Source: Streptomyces sp. NBC_01445 (lineage in GTDB: Bacteria > Actinomycetota > Actinomycetes > Streptomycetales > Streptomycetaceae). From it: a DNA stretch of 64,000 nt. Shown here piece by piece: positions 61,997 to 64,000 of the stretch. Every line of letters starts with the position of its first letter. The stretch's first letter is position 1. Below the pieces are notes generated by a model. The model did not search any database. It was given only the letters and a program-made list of their open reading frames with translations, and was not told the DNA's origin. The stretch spans positions 6,135,001 through 6,199,000 of the forward strand of contig NZ_CP109485.1 in the NCBI RefSeq assembly GCF_035918235.1, given 5' to 3'. The translations under genes and the position numbers were made by a program.

Positions 61997-63156
61997 CCAC
62001 CACGACCACCCCGCGCGCGGGCCGCGACCTCTTCCTCGTCGCCAACACCGTCGACGAGCTGGGCGGCGTCACCGCCTGGACCCACCAGATGGCCCGTCTC
62101 TTCCAGCGCGCGGGCCACCGCGTGCACGTCATCGGCGTCCACGAGGCGGAGCTCAAACTCGCCCTCCCCGCCGACCTCGGCTACGAAGTGACCAGCCTCT
62201 ACCCCGCGCACCCCCCGACCCCGCGCCCCGTGCGCGGCCTCGCCCGCCTCAGCCCCGCCGCGCACCGCCGCGAAGCCCGGCGTCTCGCGGACCGCGGGCG
62301 CGCCGTCGCCCGTCTCTCGGAACTCTTCCGCGCCGCCCGGCCCGGCGCCGTAGCCGTCGTCACCCAGGTGTGGCCCATGGAGTGGCTGCGCGAGGCGGAC
62401 ACCGCCGGTCTGCGGATCATCGGCATGAGCCACGAGTCGTACGCCTACTCGCGGGCCTGCCACCGCTACCGCTGGATCAGGCGGAACTACCCGTCCGCCG
62501 ACCGCTGGCTCGCCCTGACCCAGGAGGACGCCGACGACTGGATCGCCGACGGCATGCACAACGTCGGCGCCATGCCGAACGCCCTCGCCCACCTGCCCGA
62601 GATCCCCTCGCCACGCACCGCGAAGGTCGTGTGCAGCATCGGCCGCCTCGCCGACCAGAAGGGCATCGACATGCTCGTCGACACCTGGGCCGAGGTCGCC
62701 CCGCGCCGGCCCGGCTGGACCCTGCGGATCTACGGTGCCGGGGCCGACGAGCCGGACCTGCGGCGCCAGTGCACCGAGCTGGGCCTCGACGGCTCGGTGG
62801 AGTGGATGGGCCGCACGGACGACGTGGCGGGGGCGCTCGCCGGAAGCGCCGTGTTCGTCCAGTCGTCGCGCGGCGAGGGATTCCCCCTCGCGCTGATGGA
62901 GGCCATGGCGAGCGCCGTGCCGTGCGCCGCGTTCGACTGCGCGCCCGGGGTGCGGGAGATCGTGCGCGACGGCGAGGACGGCCTCCTCGCACCCCCCGGC
63001 GACACCGCCGCCCTCGCCGATCGCCTCCTGCGCCTCACCGGCAACCCGCGGATGCGGGACGCGATGGGGGAGCGGGCCAGGGTCAATGTGCAGCGGTTCT
63101 CCGAGGAGCGCGTCCTGGAACGCTGGGAGGAGCTGTTCGCCCTGCTGGAGCGGTGA
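61993..63156 (+). CDS. Glycosyltransferase family 4
   Basis: A 387-residue GT-B enzyme. The N-terminal domain has LFLVANTVDELGGVTAWTHQMARLFQRAG. The C-terminal donor-binding domain has CSIGRLADQKGIDMLVDTWAEV and the E-x7-E motif region SSRGEGFPLALMEAMASAVPCAAFD. It is retaining and uses a nucleotide-sugar donor. The ATG at 61993 overlaps the upstream TGA (ATGA). It is the last gene of the plus-strand operon and faces the converging TagF-type gene across 24 bp. Confidence 0.93.
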   Translation: MTTTTTPRAGRDLFLVANTVDELGGVTAWTHQMARLFQRAGHRVHVIGVHEAELKLALPADLGYEVTSLYPAHPPTPRPVRGLARLSPAAHRREARRLADRGRAVARLSELFRAARPGAVAVVTQVWPMEWLREADTAGLRIIGMSHESYAYSRACHRYRWIRRNYPSADRWLALTQEDADDWIADGMHNVGAMPNALAHLPEIPSPRTAKVVCSIGRLADQKGIDMLVDTWAEVAPRRPGWTLRIYGAGADEPDLRRQCTELGLDGSVEWMGRTDDVAGALAGSAVFVQSSRGEGFPLALMEAMASAVPCAAFDCAPGVREIVRDGEDGLLAPPGDTAALADRLLRLTGNPRMRDAMGERARVNVQRFSEERVLERWEELFALLER

Positions 63157-63180
63157 GGCCCGGCCCCGCGCCTTCCGTGC

Positions 63181-64000
63181 TCAGGCGCGCGGGCCGACCC
63201 GCTCGTCCGCGGGCTCCGGGCGCGGCCCGGCGATCGGCACCTCGCGCACGGACCGCGCCTCCTGGTCCTCGCCGAGCACGACGTGCCGCACGACCCGCTC
63301 GGCCGCCCGCCCGTCGTCGTACGGGCAGAACCGCTCGCGGAACGCGGCTCGCAGCTGCGCCGAGCGCGAGCCGCGCCAGTGTCCCGTCGTGAAGATGTCG
63401 ATCAGCTCGTCCTCGCTGCGGGCGACGGCGCCGGGCGGGGACGTGCGCAGGTCGAAGTACGTGCCGCGCGACGCCTCGTACGCCTCCCAGTCGTCGGCGT
63501 GGATCACGATGGGCCGGTCGAGGTTGGCGTAGTCGAACATCAGGGACGAGTAGTCGGTGACGAGGGCGTCCGCCGCAAGGCACAGCGACTCGACGCTCGG
63601 ATGGTCGGAGACGTCGACGACACGGCCGGTGCCCTGAGCGAAAGGTGCCTGGTGCAGCGGGTGGGCGCGGGTCAGGACGACGAAGTCCGTGCCGAGCCGG
63701 CGCAGCACCCGCTCCAGGTCGAGAGTGCAGCGCTGGGTGCGGCGGTAGTCGCGGTGGGTGGGCGCGTACAGGATCGCCGTCGCGCCCTCGGGGATGCCGA
63801 GGCTCTCGCGGATGCGGGCCACGTCCCGCGAACTCGCCCGGTGGAAGGCGTCGTTGCGCGGATAGCCGTACTCCAGCGTCGTGTACGCGGCCGGGTAGAC
63901 GCGCTCCCACACGAGGGTGGAGTGCCGGTTGGCGGACAGGACGTAGTCCCAGGTGTCGACGGAGCGCAGGAGCTGGTCGAAGTCCTGGCCGCGGGCCGCC
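63181..64000 (-). CDS. TagB/TagF-type glycerophosphotransferase, C-terminal part (5' end outside window)
   Basis: The last roughly 273 residues of a fourth TagF-like protein. The frame is open to the window edge, where it reads ARGQDFDQLLRSVDTWDYVLSAN. Conserved motifs are TLEYGYPRNDAF, ILYAPTHRDYRR and LVTDYSSLMFDYANLDRPIVI. It is closest in motif wording to the protein at 36835-39045 (HSTRIWERAYPTHYVPLEYGYPRND), suggesting a duplicated pair on the minus strand. The start and any N-terminal GT2 domain lie beyond 64000. Confidence 0.92.
   Translation of the reverse strand, partial: AARGQDFDQLLRSVDTWDYVLSANRHSTLVWERVYPAAYTTLEYGYPRNDAFHRASSRDVARIRESLGIPEGATAILYAPTHRDYRRTQRCTLDLERVLRRLGTDFVVLTRAHPLHQAPFAQGTGRVVDVSDHPSVESLCLAADALVTDYSSLMFDYANLDRPIVIHADDWEAYEASRGTYFDLRTSPPGAVARSEDELIDIFTTGHWRGSRSAQLRAAFRERFCPYDDGRAAERVVRHVVLGEDQEARSVREVPIAGPRPEPADERVGPRA

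Overview
The window is about 64 kb of very GC-rich actinobacterial chromosome. It is almost certainly Streptomyces, from the gene content and order (an rrn end, mtnA-mtrA-mtrB-lpqB-comF-hpf, secA, a 1643-residue NAD-glutamate dehydrogenase) together with strong third-position GC and frequent GTG starts. All calls come from reading the sequence; no database search was run.

Layout. 1-1820: the 3' part of a 23S rRNA gene, a 5S rRNA gene and two hairpin terminators. 1826-7395 (minus): a five-gene membrane/ATPase operon (glycerophosphodiesterase-type membrane protein, DUF4129, DUF4350, MoxR ATPase, DUF58), mostly joined by 4-bp stop/start overlaps. 7536-13346 (plus): mtnA, then the mtrA-mtrB-lpqB envelope signalling operon. 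13347-16641: two DnaA boxes, a comF gene interrupted by a tandem-repeat linker, hpf and an orphan NarL-type regulator. 16676-18497 (minus): an AlkX/YcaQ-type DNA glycosylase and a GNAT acetyltransferase. 18741-21545: secA. 21690-25602: a patch of decay and small conserved genes, with a degraded alpha/beta-hydrolase, a tandemly duplicated gene junction, Rv3235-family, DUF6912, a HAD hydrolase, a beheaded regulator remnant and a DJ-1/PfpI protein. 26082-31013: NAD-dependent glutamate dehydrogenase.

31282 to the window end is a large cell-surface glycopolymer region. It holds a nucleotide-sugar pyrophosphorylase, a polyprenyl-phosphate-mannose-type synthase, GtrA, several GT-C membrane glycosyltransferases, GT2, GT4 and GT87 enzymes, galE, a two-gene ABC polymer exporter of the TagGH/Wzm-Wzt type, an acyltransferase, two methyltransferases and four proteins with a TagB/TagF-type glycerophosphotransferase domain. 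The likely product is a teichoic-acid-like or other polyol-phosphate wall polymer that is exported by the ABC pair and decorated with sugars, acyl and methyl groups. Regulatory and stress genes sit inside it: a TetR repressor facing the exporter over two matching operator palindromes, a short histidine kinase with its response regulator, and the ohrR/ohr peroxide pair.

The most unusual signals are these. Two of the three complete TagF-type proteins have an N-terminal GT2-like domain that has lost the DXD motif. A gene junction at 52.4-52.8 kb is repeated three times. A tandem duplication spans a convergent gene junction at 22.6-22.8 kb. A five-copy 36-bp repeat sits inside comF. Several perfect palindromes of unknown function occur in short intergenic gaps.
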